Positions 21,557 to 32,739 are shown, numbered from the stretch's first letter. The stretch: DNA of 64,000 nucleotides from Rhineura floridana (GCF_030035675.1 NC_084500.1:14135100-14199099), one strand, 5' to 3'. The notes: a model not told the origin generated them from the letters alone. Made by a program: numbers and translations.

Positions 21557-22072
21557 TAGGGATGAGTGAGAAATTTGCATGTCAAGCTGAATCTATCAAA
21601 TTCACCCTTTCCGAAACAATGTGAGAACTGAGACACAGCCATCCTTCGAAATTTGCACTTGTTGCAATGTATTTTGCCAACCAAACAATATTTACAAAAA
21701 CACATGTGTTAGGGGAAAGTGTGCATAAAAATGGGTGAAAATAACATACAACAATGCATCATATGATGAGAAATGGCTCGCAAAAATGAGTACATCAGCC
21801 AAAACTGCCTACAAAAACGTGTTTATTAGGAGAAATGTATTTATTTATTTGATTTATATCCCATCCTTCCTCCCAGTAGGAGCTCAGGGTGGCAAACAAA
21901 AGCACTAAAAACACTTCAATACATCATAAAAACAGAAATTCACACTAAAATGCGAGAGAATTTTCATGAGGATTTAAAACAAAACAAATCGCTAATTGCT
22001 GCAGGAATGTGGAGAAGTGAATTTAAGGTTGGAAAAATGAGAAACGGAGAGGACCAGATCTTTCCATCCCTA
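21557..22072 (+). mobile_element. hAT-type miniature, TAGGGATGG family A, with an L2-type insert
   Basis: TAGGGATGAG ... CCATCCCTA, with flanks cttgcagt and ctagcaat (6 of 8 match). A reversed LINE 3' end (tttatatcccatccttcctc, ~21838-21940) with a tatttatttattt tail is inserted in it. Confidence 0.82.
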
Positions 22073-22104
22073 CTAGCAATAAGCTTGTCTACAAGGATCT
22101 TCTA

Positions 22105-22487
22105 GAACTGGGGATTAGGGAACCTTTTTCAGACCAAGGGCCGCATTTCCTTCCAGGCAACTTTCTGGGGGCCTCATGCCAGTGGTGGGTAGAGCCAAAG
22201 GCAAAAATTGGGTGGAGCAATGGATGTCAATTTTACCTCTGTACAGTAGGCTAGTTTCTGCAGACACTCACACATACCCTCTCTATCCTCCATCCAGGCA
22301 AGCGGGAGGCATTCTCAGAGTTCACGGACACATTCGAGCCAGGCAATAGCAAGCAAAGAAGGTAAGAAGTGGGCTTGGTGGAGGGTGGGCTGAGGAGGAG
22401 GGCCTGAGGAGAATCCTGAGAGCCAGACGGAGAGACCTGGAGGGCTGCATTCTTCCTCTGGGTCTGAGGTTCCCCACCCAGGGAAGG
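22105..22487 (+). mobile_element. hAT-like miniature, family D
   Basis: Starts gggaacctttttcagaccaa and gggccgcatttccttcc. It ends gtctgaggttccccaccc. These ends are imperfect inverted repeats. Interior cctctctatcctccatccag is common to all family-D copies. Confidence 0.75.
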
Positions 22488-22489
22488 CT

Positions 22490-22600
22490 GGTGGCTCCAA
22501 AGTCAATGGGGCAGTGAATCAGCTGTAGGTTGTAGTTTGAACTCTCAAGGAATTGTCCAAGGTGCTTAAACATCAGAGCCTCCAGTCGCCACTGTCTATA
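22490..22600 (+). mobile_element. Palindromic CTGGTGGCTC repeat (family G), left part
   Basis: ggctggtggctccaaagtc, gggcagtgaatcagctg and aattgtccaaggtgctt match 37928-38017 and 32740-32870. Confidence 0.55.
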
Positions 22601-22689
22601 AGTAGGACTGGTCAGGTTTCTTTCTTTAAAAAGAAAAAGAAAAAAACCAAACACAGCCCACCATGATCTGGATCAGAAGCATCGTTCAG

Positions 22690-23330
22690 GGGGTTAACCC
22701 TTTTCTTGCCAAAAATCCCCACCTGAACAAACAGCTTCAGGGAAGGCAACTTTTCTGGGGAAAGTGCTGTGCTGAAATCTGTCCTTCAGTAAAACATGCC
22801 CAGCAAAACAGGCTTCTGCTTTTCTGACCCATTCTTAACAACACTTGAGAACATATTTCTTTAGAATATCGGTAGGTGCAGAGTTTTGAGCTTACCTTAT
22901 CATGGCAAGTTGGCCGAGGGCGGCGGATGTCTGTGTTTTTCTTTCCAATATATGTTTCTCCAACCTTCAGCAGCCTCCCTGGCTACCCATGCTTCCTAAT
23001 CTACAAAGAGACCAATGGGAGGAGTTAACCTCATGACATCGTCCCCTGCGCTTTGATTGAAGTGCGGGAAACTGGGGAGATTGCAGAGCGCAGATCATTG
23101 GTGAGATGATTTGCAAAATGAAAGAAAAGGACACTTCTCACAAGCAGCTCTCAGCCACCTCAGAAATAAGGTAAGTGCAAAAAAAAAAAAAAGCCCTGGC
23201 ACCTGGTCCATGAAAATTTCACCAAATGTTTTTCTCCCTTTGTGATCATTTTCAAATGCAATTTCTTTTCTCATTGAGAATGATTAAGGAAAGATTTTTG
23301 GCACAATGCTAGAAGCTACACACAGAGAGA
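22690..23330 (+). repeat. Unnamed dispersed repeat (family H), copy 1
   Basis: Aligns by eye with 31790-32640. Shared segments are ttctgacccattcttaaca, cagcctccctggctaccc, accaatgggaggagttaacc, gattgaagtgcgggaaactg, ataaggtaagtgcaaaaa and aatttcaccaaatgttttt. No family recognised. Confidence 0.55.
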
Positions 23331-23633
23331 ATTTGAATCCCCTCTCCCTGCACTGCAGTCCCGATCCAGATTAGGAGACAATTGCTTTTTCAAAAGAAGG
23401 TGTCCAGTTTAGACAGTCTCAAGAATGGGATTTTAAGAAAACCCTTAGGCTGCAATCCTCTTGGAATCTCTTCCATGAAAGTAAGTCCTGTTGAATATAG
23501 CAGGGCTGACTGTCTGGGTAAACATGTACGGTAAATACTGTTAAAGTTGCATCTAGTTTGATCCTGAGAGTTAGGGAACAGTAATCAGCTGTAGAGAAAA
23601 TGGGATTTTTCTTATTCTGGAAGTGGGTATGGA

Positions 23634-24010
23634 AAGATCTGACAATTTTGGTTCTCTCCATTCTCATTGTTCCAGTCTGAAATTCAGTTCTCCACATTTC
23701 TGCAGCAATTTGCAATTTTAAAAAAAAAATCCTCATGAAAATTCTCCAGCATTCTAAGGCAAATTTCTCTAATAATCACATTTTTGTAGGCAGTGTCGAC
23801 TTGGGTTTTCGCCAAGCCTTAAAAACCTGGCTATTGCAGGCCTATGGGATTGGGGAGGATTAATTTTATAAGGTTTTAAATAGAAATTGGTTTTAAATGG
23901 ATTATGATTGTGTTTGCTTGTATTTTATTTTGTATTACGTACTGCTCTCTATTATTGTAAGTCGCCTAGGGTGTCCACTAACCTGGACAGATAGGCGACC
24001 AACAAATAAA

Positions 24011-24062
<52 letters not shown>

Positions 24063-24124
24063 GTGTACACATAGGTACATTTGCCTTTAAATGTGAACTG
24101 AATTGAATTTCTCCCCCATCTCTA
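23634..24124 (-). mobile_element. hAT-type miniature, TAGGGATGG family A, with a LINE 3' end inserted
   Basis: Family-A ends and interior at 23634-23795 and 24063-24124. The centre, 23796-24062, is an L2-type 3' end on the plus strand: ttggggaggattaattttat, then taagtcgcctagggtgtcc with the inverted cagataggcgacc, then an (ATT)n tail. Confidence 0.8.
24014..24063. repeat. (ATT)n microsatellite as LINE tail
   Basis: About sixteen uninterrupted ATT units directly after the LINE terminal hairpin. Confidence 0.95.
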
Positions 24125-25330
24125 CCTAGGAGGAAGCCCCATAGAACACAGAGGGACTTACATGTAAGTAAACTCACATGGGACTCTGCTGGAAATCAGG
24201 CAGATTGAAAGAGATGGGGAAATGCATAACTCGGAGGTTGAGCATTCCATAAAATTAATATTGCTCCTATTTTTTTAAAAAAATATTGCTAAGCAAAGCA
24301 ATCCCAATTTTTCTCCACTATTCTCTGCAAAGCTTTCAAAATGAATTGTAATATGTGTGTGTGTGTGTGTGTGTGTATTCCCCCATTGCAAGAAATAATG
24401 AATCACAGCCCAGAAATATTTGTGATGTTGGGTTCAGCCTACATTAAAGCCATGAATAATGGCAAAGGGGTTGGGGAGGTGGGGACAGAGAGGAAGATGA
24501 GAGGGAGAAAGAGACGGTGTTCAGAACTCCCTGCCAAGAAAACAAAAAGCATATTTGAGACATTTTCCCACTCCTCCCACCTCTCAAAGTGATTAAACCA
24601 AGAGAAGTAAATAGTTTGCTAATGAAATAAAACAATTATTCCTGAGCTTCCCCACAGCGCTCTCTTGGAAGGGCCTTCAACTGGCTCCTGCCATCACGAA
24701 ATTGGATGGACGGGTAGGTAGATGGAAGGACAGATAGATCATTGTAATTTTTATTTTTATTTTTTAATGGTGGCTACAGTTGTGGGGGAAAGGTGGAAGA
24801 GAGGAGAGGACCCACCAGCCCTTTCTGAAAGGACTTACAACCTGTGCATTTTTCTTTTCCAAGAGGCATAAGAAATGACCATAATTACACTTACCATTTC
24901 TACCCCTTCAGACCAACTGAAATAACTCTATTATATGGAGCGCAGCTTCATGATTTTCTACGGAACGAAAAAGAGGTGAAGAAGGAGAAGGGGGGGAAAC
25001 ACCCCAAACCAATTTACTTGTTTATGTTCCTTCTTGAAGCATTTCTGGGGAGATAATCGTCATTCCTCCCCCCCCCAATGCCCTCATTTTTCTAGCTTAA
25101 GAGAAGTTCATCACATACACGCATACACACATACACACTCTGCTATGCTACAGAGAGGTTTTTTTATAAAAAGATCCTTAAAGTATAACAACAATTTCGG
25201 GAGAGAAAGTGTGCTGGTGGTTAAATAGGTATGTTCATGTTTGTCACCTTCCACAGCATTGCTTTTTTAGGAGGGATTCATTTTTAAGTGTGTAGTTGGG
25301 GGTGAGCGAAACATCTAATTTTTATGTTTT
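24125..25330. other. Stretch without a recognised gene
   Basis: Contains a (GT)n run (24353-24377) and an AT-rich tract. The only repeat relationship I see is a possible GCAATCC-type palindrome remnant near 24130-24200. Confidence 0.4.
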
Positions 25331-25339
25331 TGGTAGGAT

Positions 25340-26105
25340 TGTTATTATTAGCATTGGCATTTATTGCCCGCCCTTCACCCAGAGGTCCCAGGGCAGGTTA
25401 CAACAACCTTAAAATACAGCATTTAAAACAATTAAAAGCAACCTAAAATCACAAAGTAGGAAGGGTCTTAAAAATATACATCTCAGGCAGGGGTGTACTC
25501 ATCCAGGATCTCAGGGGGTCTTTCCTTTTTTCGCAACAGGGTCCCTATGTCTCCAGCATTCTGTCAGCCAATCAGCACGAAAGGGGAGAGTGTCAGCCGC
25601 TGTGAAGAATCTTCTAATGTGCTTCCTTGTCCTTTCATGCTGATTGGAGCCAATCAGAATGAAAGGTGGTGTTGCAGCCACTGAGAAGACTCTTCTCAGT
25701 AGCTAACACGCTCGTCTTTCATGCTCATTGGCTCCTAGGGACATCTGCTGTGGTGGGAGAAGGCATTAACAAGGATCTCATTCTCGACCTGCCTTGGACT
25801 CCGGCTGGGAAGAAGGGCAGGATATAAATCAAATAATCAAATAATAAATAAATAAATAAATAAGAAAAGCATGGGGAGGGGAGGGGGTGTGATGTGGCTA
25901 CGATTGTCATGAAGGGACCCCTGCACTTCTGAATTTGTCACTACATTACTGGTCTCAGGTGTCAAAGGCCAGGGTAAAGAGGTGCGTCTTCAGCATTCAC
26001 CTAAAGGTATATAGTGAGGTTGCCAGACATGCCTGGGTAAGGAGGGAGTTGCACAACTTAAGCTTGTACTAAAATAAAATGAAATAAACCCTCATTGGTT
26101 TCCCA
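25340..26105 (-). mobile_element. Reversed L2-type LINE fragment split by a hAT element
   Basis: 25340-25489 (gcccgcccttcacccagagg, gggcaggttacaacaacc) and 25960-26105 (ggtgcgtcttcagcattcac, ggagggagttgcacaact) are consecutive parts of one reversed L2-type 3' fragment. The 25498-25951 element separates them. Confidence 0.65.
25498..25951 (+). mobile_element. hAT-like element, CAGGGGTGTA...TACATTACTG, with 8-bp TSD
   Basis: Target duplication atctcagg (25490-25497) and gtctcagg (25952-25959), 7 of 8 identical. Ends are shared with 6452, 39155 and 53373. A short L2-like tail (gggcaggatataaatc and an AATA run, ~25790-25862) lies inside. Confidence 0.82.
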
Positions 26106-26219
26106 TTCATCCACCAACCACCCAAATTCCTTGAATGGAGAATGGAGGGGATTCTGCCACCAGCAAAGGGTCTTCTCCAAGTAGAAGATCTCAACCTAGG
26201 GAGGTTGTATGGTGGCGAC

Positions 26220-26731
26220 TAGGAATGGGGGAGAATATCCACTAAATTGGACTGGGTACCAGATTCCAACTGAATTCGCCAGTTCACTAGCCTTTCAGAC
26301 TGGCCCCGATTTCTTGTGGTGGGTGGCAGCTGTAATTGGCATGGATTCTGCAGCCACGGCTACAATTGGCAAGACTTTTTTTCCTTGAATTTTCTCCCCG
26401 TTTTACATAATTATTTTCATAAATCTGCTGAATTCGTAACTGCAGGCATGATCATTCACGTAAGCTACCTAAAAATTACACAATGTTTTCCCGCTGCCAA
26501 AAAAAACCACGTGGAACACTGTGATCATTTACATAAGTAGCTACATTCATTACAAAAAAAAAATTGCCCCCTCAAAAAAAATATCGCGGATCGTATCAAC
26601 CAAAAATGTGCACAGCGGATTGAATCGGCAAGTGCCAGAGCAAGCGAGAACAAAAAAAGGGTGGATCAGGATCAAACGACGAACTATGGGAATGCAAGTG
26701 GATCGGAACCATGCAGCAAACCTCATTCCTA
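26220..26731 (+). mobile_element. hAT-type miniature, TAGGGATG family B (~510-550 bp)
   Basis: Ends TAGGAATGGG and CTCATTCCTA. Flanks gtggcgac and gcagcgac (6 of 8) are an 8-bp duplication. It is the inverted relative of 48193-48743, sharing tcgtaactgcaggcatgat, gtaagctacctaaaaattac, acaatgttttcccgctgcc and gtggatcaggatcaaacgac. Confidence 0.85.
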
Positions 26732-26902
26732 GCAGCGACACAACCTGCGAAAATAACTTTACCTCAGACTCTCAGACTTCTGTTTGCAAGCAAGATGTCA
26801 CAGAGAACTCTGACACCTGCTGCAAAAAAAAATCTGTGAACTATATATATATATATATTAAGTGCATGGTCCTCATGACCCTAGTGGAAATGGCTGGCTG
26901 CA

Positions 26903-27246
26903 TAGGGATGTGCTAGAATTACACCCAGTTCAGGTTCGGTATGGAATTTTCCATTAATTTGCCTTATTCTCTATCGTTGCAGACTGGATTTTTATGGAGT
27001 GATTTTCCACAGCTATTTTCGAAAACAGATTTTTTTTTTAAAAAAATCCAAATATTGATCTTTTATTGATATTTCCTTTAAAAATATTGATATTTCCTTT
27101 GAAACTATTGATATTAATATAAATATTTTTTGTGAGGGGAAAAAACAGATAATTAAAAGCACTGCGTCGCAGACAAAGAACAAACTTGATACCAACCTGT
27201 TAGGTTGGCAGGATCCTTTCGAACTGGCCAACAGATCCCATCCCTA
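26903..27246 (+). mobile_element. hAT-type miniature, TAGGGATG family C
   Basis: Ends TAGGGATGTG and CCCATCCCTA. The interior holds three or four reiterated 'ttgatatttcctttaaaa' units (27050-27125). A second copy lies inverted at 36179-36478. Confidence 0.8.
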
Positions 27247-27470
27247 TGTCTGGGTCTACAAACTATCCTAATGTTTGCTTGAGACAAATTCCAAGCATCC
27301 CTCTCTTCACAGATGATCACAGCAGAGGGCTATATTTACAAAGAAATTTGCCTCCCTCACTTAGCCAGACCTATTTTTTCTATCCCTGCCAACATAATCT
27401 ACTAGGAGAGTGATCTACAGCAAAACATCCGTAAGAATCCTCAGGTTCCCTAACTAGGGTTGCATACACA
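27247..27470. other. Unique-looking stretch
   Basis: No gene or repeat recognised. Confidence 0.35.
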
Positions 27471-27600
27471 CCATCCATTTAGAGCACTCTTACACCACTT
27501 TAACAGTCATGGCTTCCCTCAAAGGATCCCGAGAGCTGACCTTTGCGAAGGGTCTTGAGAGTTGTTAGCAGACGCTTCACAAACTGAGGTCTCTCAGTGA
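27470..27600. mobile_element. Miniature repeat of the 'cacagcttcccccaaagaatcc' type, degraded
   Basis: cactttaacagtcatggc, ttccctcaaaggatcccgag and cgaagggtcttgagagttg resemble the copies at 30385-30545 and 56325-56544. Confidence 0.55.
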
Positions 27601-27606
27601 CAACAA

Positions 27607-27790
27607 AAAAAAATGTACTGCCTTCAAGTCGATTCCCTAAGAATCGACCCTATGAATAGGGTTTTCATGAGGCTGAGGGGCAGTGACTGGCCCAAGGTCA
27701 CCCAGTGAGCTTCATGGCTGTGTGGGAATTCGAACCCTGGTCTCCCAGGTCGTAGTCCAACACCTTAACCACACCACACTGGCTGCTAGC
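27607..27790 (-). mobile_element. BovB-type SINE, internally deleted
   Basis: The tail side (tgccttcaagtcgattcc, ctatgaatagggttttcatg) joins directly to the ggctgaggggcagtgactgg body, without the aaaccacctctga segment. The head at ~27740-27785 is good: gtagtccaacaccttaacc and acaccacactggctgc. Confidence 0.85.
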
Positions 27791-27814
27791 AAATCCTATC
27801 GCCGGCTTGCCTGT

Positions 27815-27932
27815 TGCTCTCCAGATGCCACTGGACTCCCAACAACCCCAGCTAGCATGGTCAATGGCCAGGGATGACAGGAGTTGCAGTTCAGCAATAT
27901 GTGTAGGGCCAAAGGTCTCCCACATCTGCTTT
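27815..27932. mobile_element. hAT-type miniature, family F
   Basis: ccagatgccactggactccc and gatgacaggagttgcagttc surround gctagcatggtcaatggcc. Confidence 0.65.
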
Positions 27933-27944
27933 AAATAGTGCGAA

Positions 27945-28042
27945 TGTGACCTGAGATTTCAAAGGAAGCACTGAGCAGGAGGTTGGCCTCGATGGCCTTA
28001 TAGGCCCCTTCCAGCTCTCCTGCTCTATGATTCTATGATGCT
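27945..28042 (+). mobile_element. CR1 LINE 3' end
   Basis: ggttggcctcgatggcctta and ctctatgattctatgatgc. The octamer-like TATGATTC terminal repeat is characteristic of amniote CR1. Confidence 0.85.
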
Positions 28043-28710
28043 AAGTGCTGATTAGAGTAGTGAAATGTAGATCCATAGTGCTTTTGTGGTAAAATAAATA
28101 AATAAAGGAGGTGCCAGCATTCATGTCTCCATAAAAGTGCAGAAGGTGCCAGCACAAAATGGCTGCCCATAGTGACAGGAGTGAGTGCCAACCCCTCAAA
28201 AGGCAGACATCTCCGCTGGCAGCTCCTGAAGTGACCCTCCCATAATGAGGCCTTTATTTTTGGGGCAGTTTTTAGAAGGGAAAGGTGATTCCCTCTTGAT
28301 TCTTCCGTCACCGCCCCCAACCTGATGCAGTCCAGATGGTTTGGACTACAACTGCCATCATTCTTGGCCATTGGCCATGCTGGCAGGAGCTGATGGGAGT
28401 TGTAGTTTTAAAAAGTAACTTTTCCAAGTTCTGTGAAGGACACCAGCTTAGAAATAGCAGGCCTATATTAAGAGGACGTTATGATGTATGTGTTGGGTTT
28501 CAGTGCTGGGATGTTACTATGGGCAATATAGGTTTTTTGAGCCAGAGATTGGGCCCAGGATGGAATTTCTGTTCCTTTGAATTATTACTAATACCATTGA
28601 ATATGTCCCTGTGCCGGGTGTACATAGAAGGGTAAAGCCCCAGACTATAGCTGAAAGTCTAAAAAACCATCCCCAAAAATTTAAAAGGGAAACAAATGAG
28701 CCATTTTTAA
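28043..28710. other. Mostly unrecognised; miniature half-palindrome at 28330-28435
   Basis: 28330-28400 is a family-F arm (ggtttggactacaactgcc, ttggccattggccatgctgg). It passes at ~28400 into the right arm of the GAGCTTGG miniature (gttttaaaaagtaacttttc), making a chimera of two hAT families. Confidence 0.5.
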
Positions 28711-28715
28711 TAGGA

Positions 28716-29152
28716 ACTCAAGTTAGAGCTGGAAGCAAATATTCACAAGATGTTAACATTTCAAATACTGAACATGAATGGTTTAACATGAAATACTTTT
28801 TCTTGAAAAGGGGAGGGGAATTTACCTCAGAATTCAAGTGCTTCGTAAGAGAGACTCAAGTTAGAGCCAGAAGGTAATCTTCCCCAGTCGCCTACATCTC
28901 AAATATTGAACACAATTGATTGAAGACAGAATTCTTAAAAACAAAATCCTTGAACAAAACAAGAATTTTTTACCGCAGAATTCAAGTGCTTTTTCAAGGG
29001 CTCAAGTCCAAGTCAGAAACTAATATTCACAAGTCGCCAGTGTCTCAAATGTTGAAGACAAATGGTTTAACTTGGCATTCTTTTTTTTAAAAAAAAACAC
29101 TAAAATTCTTGGAGGGACAAGTAATTTTCACCTCAGAATTCAAGTCCTTTAG
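28716..29152. repeat. Three degenerate tandem units of ~138-150 bp
   Basis: Units begin at 28716, 28854 and ~29000. Each runs actcaagttagagc..., then (c)acaagtcgcc.. or equivalent, ctcaaatattgaacacaa, tggtttaac, a poly-T/A slip region, and ends cctcagaattcaagtgctt. A degenerate third-order satellite or ancient segmental triplication; no transposon ends seen. Confidence 0.75.
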
Positions 29153-29515
29153 ACTTGTTGCCATTTCTTGACTGCTTCCCATTCGGCAGGGGTCGGATAT
29201 ACAACATCCCGTGACCTGTCAAAACGTCACACGTCCAAATCCAGACATAATCAGATGTCAGATTACAGAAATCAAGGATGCAGAGGGATTTGAATGTGCC
29301 AAAGAAAAATCCAATGAATATCCACTGAGGAAAATCCTGAGGAGAATTTGGGAATGAGGAAACCCAATGTATTTCATAGCTAGTTGACGTCCATTTTTCC
29401 ATCTCTGCCTTCTGAGATTCAAAGCAGAATAGTTCCTTCTTAACTCATCCCATGCACAGTGTGGGAAACAAGCAGTGGCTGTTTTTTTGCGATGTAAGGA
29501 CGTTGTCTAATATAA

Positions 29516-29532
29516 CAGCACCATCTAGTGCC
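29516..29532 (-). promoter_or_regulatory. CTCF-like motif
   Basis: Minus strand GGCACTAGATGGTGCTG fits the CTCF core CCASYAGRKGGC with one mismatch at the first position and one in the G/C tail. Binding is inferred, not shown. Confidence 0.5.
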
Positions 29533-29887
29533 TCGAAACGAACAGGATGCATCGGTCTGGTAAGTCTTCGGACCCCACAGTCCGTAAGCCGGCCTGCTAA
29601 TTTGACAGAGAAGGGGGAAGCAAAGGGGTTGTTTGGAATTAAAACATATTAAAGGTGTTAATAAGTGACTTATTTAAATGGGTTATTGCATATTGAACAT
29701 TAATCACCGCGCTGTTAAAAGCGTAATTAAGGAGTCACTCTGCCTTCTGGGGAAGGCGCACTTGGGAGCCGGGAGAAAATGGCCTCTTTATTAATACAAA
29801 TTATTTTATTTGGCTAAAGCTAATAATTCCAAGTGAGGTCAACGGGACTTCTTGCGCGCAGGAAGCAGGCACCCTTGCCCGAGCGGT

Positions 29888-29901
29888 GTTTCCATGGCAA
29901 C
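29888..29901. promoter_or_regulatory. Consensus RFX X-box
   Basis: GTTTCCATGGCAAC is the 14-bp palindromic X-box bound by RFX factors (GTNRCCATGGYAAC on one strand or the other). It sits in a CpG-richer stretch next to the conserved-looking block. RFX factors govern ciliary and some neural genes; the target here is unknown. Confidence 0.6.
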
Positions 29902-30384
29902 AGAGCCGAGTTCACCCTCTGCGTACGCACAGGCACACACGCACTGGAACGACTCCGCTCGCTTACCAAGTGGTTGAATTGTTTCTGAGGGTGGAAATAG
30001 AGCGTTACCGTGGACGGGCATAGTCTCCCAACACCCAACACCTCCAGCAAAAGGGCAGGATGGGGGGGGTGGCAGTGCAGGGGGGTGGATTTGAGGTATG
30101 CTATTCCAAGGAAAAAGGCTTTCAAGTTTTAAAAATTAACACAGGCATGCACAAAAGTAAAAAAAAAAATCACCTCGGCACACTTGAGCCTCCCCCCTAA
30201 AAAAAAAAAAAAATTCCAGAGAGGTTGTCAAGTTTCTAAAAGAGAGAAGATTCAAAACCTAGGACACTTCCAGACAACCAGTTTATTGAGCATTCATCCT
30301 CATTTGTTTTCAGGGAGGTTAGATGAAGTTGCCTATTCAATGAGCATTCATTCTGATTTGTTTTCAAGAAGGTGAGATTCTGAG

Positions 30385-30548
30385 GGCCTCCCCACCGTAC
30401 ATTGAACGCACGTGGCTTCCTAGAAAGAACCCAGGGAACCGTAGTTTGTTAAGGGTGCTGGGAATTGTAGCTCAGTGAGGGGTAAATTACAATTCCCAGG
30501 ATGCTTTGGGGGAAACATCTTATGATTTTAATGCTGTCCAAACCCGTG
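30385..30548. mobile_element. Palindromic miniature repeat (gaaccgtagtttgtt type)
   Basis: Arms cagggaaccgtagtttgtta and aaattacaattcccaggatg flank ttgtagctcagtgagg. Related to 56325-56544. Confidence 0.65.
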
Positions 30549-30556
30549 ACCATCAC

Positions 30557-30952
30557 TACGGATGGGCAAATCAGCCATTTCAGTTCTCTACACCAGTTTG
30601 TGAAGGTTTTTCCCCCAAAGAAAAATCCTCATGAAAATTCATCAGCATTTTAATGTGAATTTCTCCTAATACGCACGTTTGTATGCAAGTTTGACACATT
30701 TTTCAGCAAAGCAATTTTCCTTAAAATAAAGCATTTTTGTTTTATTTCCACCATTTTTTTATTTGTGGATGGTTTATCCCATTACATGCATTTTTGTTCA
30801 CATTCCTTCACTGGACAACTGCATCGCAAAATTCAGAAAAGGGCGGCCTTTGTAGGATGGCTGTGTTTCGGTTCTCATGTTATTTGGAAAGTGTGAACTA
30901 GATAGGTTTTGCCTTAAACCATGAACTGAACTGAATTCCTCTCCAATCCCTA
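30557..30952 (-). mobile_element. hAT-type miniature, TAGGGATGG family A
   Basis: TACGGATGGG ... CCAATCCCTA, with flanks accatcac and gtcatcac (6 of 8 identical). The family-A interior is in reverse orientation. Confidence 0.85.
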
Positions 30953-31568
30953 GTCATCACAACACCTTATGGTGGCGAGACAATGATGAACCCCTGGACA
31001 CACAGATTGCTTGTGGCCAGTTTTTTTTGGCATCGCTTCCACGCACACAAAATATGCCACACGTGTCAAACATCCTATGGCTATCAGTTGAAGACCAGGG
31101 AAGCTGGAAATCCCTCTTTCTGTCCTCTCCCTCAAAAAAAAACCCCTACACAGTTGCTGAACCTGTGCAATATCCAGCCTCCAACCAATTTACTTTCTGA
31201 ATGCTGCTGTGATTTATCTACGTCCCCGTGTGATGTCATTCGTTTATGTACGGCATTACCCAGAATAAGGCATTAACATTTTACTATTAGTCTTACCTTT
31301 CAACGCAAAAAGATAAAGGCGTAAATCTCAAGACACAATGGATGTGTCAGCCGAGTTGATCTAGTGTTACAAGTTGGGTTGCGTTTTTTTGGCATGTTCC
31401 CGCACCTTGAACGATGGAAGAAAGCTAGTATCATTTTTCTCCCTGCTTGGAGCTCACAATTGCCTTATCGGGATACCAAATCTAATTTTAATTGCTGATT
31501 GGCTTGACTAAGTGGGCACAAGCAAAGACTCCATTGTGCAGATGTTTCTGGCGTGAAATCAGCTTCTG
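30953..31568. other. Unique-looking stretch
   Basis: No repeat family or gene recognised. It includes words such as ttttactattagtcttacct without relatives in the window. Confidence 0.35.
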
Positions 31569-31569
31569 G

Positions 31570-31745
31570 CTGTTTAAGAACATAAGTTGAGCCCTGCTGG
31601 ATCAGGCCAAAGGCCCATCTAGTCCAGCATCCTGTTCTCACAGCGGCCAATCAGATGCCTACAGGAAACCCACAAGACAGACCTGAGCACAACAGCACTC
31701 TCCCCACTTGTGATTCCCAGCAAGTAGTATTCAGAAGCATGCTGC
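31570..31745 (-). mobile_element. CR1-type LINE 3' end
   Basis: aagaacataagttgagccct, gctggatcaggccaaaggcc and ctagtccagcatcctgttct are the reverse complement of the 3' UTR seen at 5823-6003. Confidence 0.75.
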
Positions 31746-31789
31746 CTCAGACAGGTAGAACACAGCCATAATGCCATGCCAAACCCATC

Positions 31790-32640
31790 CACCAGTTTCT
31801 CAAAAGTTTTCTTCCCCTGTGAAAGATGCTCCCATTTTTCTGTCTCATTCTAATGGCACTTAAAATATTCTTTATCATTTTGGTGGCTGTGGGATTGAGA
31901 TCATTGCAAGATGGCCAAGGATGATGTGTGGATTTGTTTTTTTTATTTACACTGAACATTTATCCAGAGTTCTGCAGCCTCCCTCATCATCCGCACTTCC
32001 TGATCTGAAAAAAAAACCATGGGAGGAGTTACTTTAGGATCTTTTCCTCTGGGCTTCAGCTGAAGTGTGGGAAGCCAGTGAGGCTGATTTCTGAGCACCT
32101 GATACTCATGAGTTTAACTGATTTTGTTTTTAAGAGAAGTCCTTCCTTTTACCTTTTTAAAAAAGATCTTCATTGAAACAACAAAGAACAGCTGTCAAGA
32201 GCACAGTAGTCAGCTTCCCCGTCTTTCCACCTTAGAGGGAAGCCCAGCTAAGAATGTCACTGGGTTTTCAGGAAGCATGGGCACTTAGAAAATCTGCAGA
32301 ATGTCAGTCAGGGACCCCCAATGTGGCATCCTCTAGATGTTGCTAGACTACAACTTCCATCATCCCTGAATATTGTCCATGCTGGCCAGGGCTGCTGGGA
32401 GTTGGAGTCCAGTAACATCTTTTCTATCATAAACCATCAGAGAAGATTTGAGAATGAAAGAGGGGAAAAACTTAGCCACCTTGAAATTAAAGTAAGCACA
32501 ACAAAAAACCTGCACATCACTAATGAGAATTTCACTAAAAAAATTCCCTCCCCTATGATAATTTCCAAACACAGCTTCTTTTCCCATTAACTGATGAAGA
32601 AAACTAGAGGTGGGGGGGGGATGGAAAACACTGTCAGCGC
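31790..32640 (+). repeat. Unnamed dispersed repeat (family H), copy 2, with a miniature inserted
   Basis: Matches 22690-23330 segment by segment. A family-F miniature (32310-32425; gttgctagactacaacttcc / gggagttggagtccagtaac) interrupts it. Confidence 0.55.
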
Positions 32641-32739
32641 AGCAGTAAAGGAAACCGCATTGTGGAGGGGGGGAAATGCTAGCAATAGCTCAGATGTTGC
32701 AGAGTAGTGGGAACAGCTCAAGCTGATTTGGGACCAGTG

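Larger units (their letters stand above)
29153..30180. other. Unique, conserved-looking block with CTCF-like and RFX-like sites
   Basis: 29640-29835 is AT-rich and non-repetitive (attgaacattaatcaccgc, aagcgtaattaaggagtcac, ttattaatacaaattatttt). 29840-29960 is locally CpG-rich. This is the most regulatory-looking interval in the window. No exon recognised. Confidence 0.5.

Noticed and set aside
26521-26916. 131-codon open stretch as a gene
   Set aside because: It lies in a family-B hAT miniature that recurs inverted at 48.2 kb.
28716-29152. CRISPR array
   Set aside because: Units are ~145 bp, degenerate and without unique spacers, and the genome is vertebrate.
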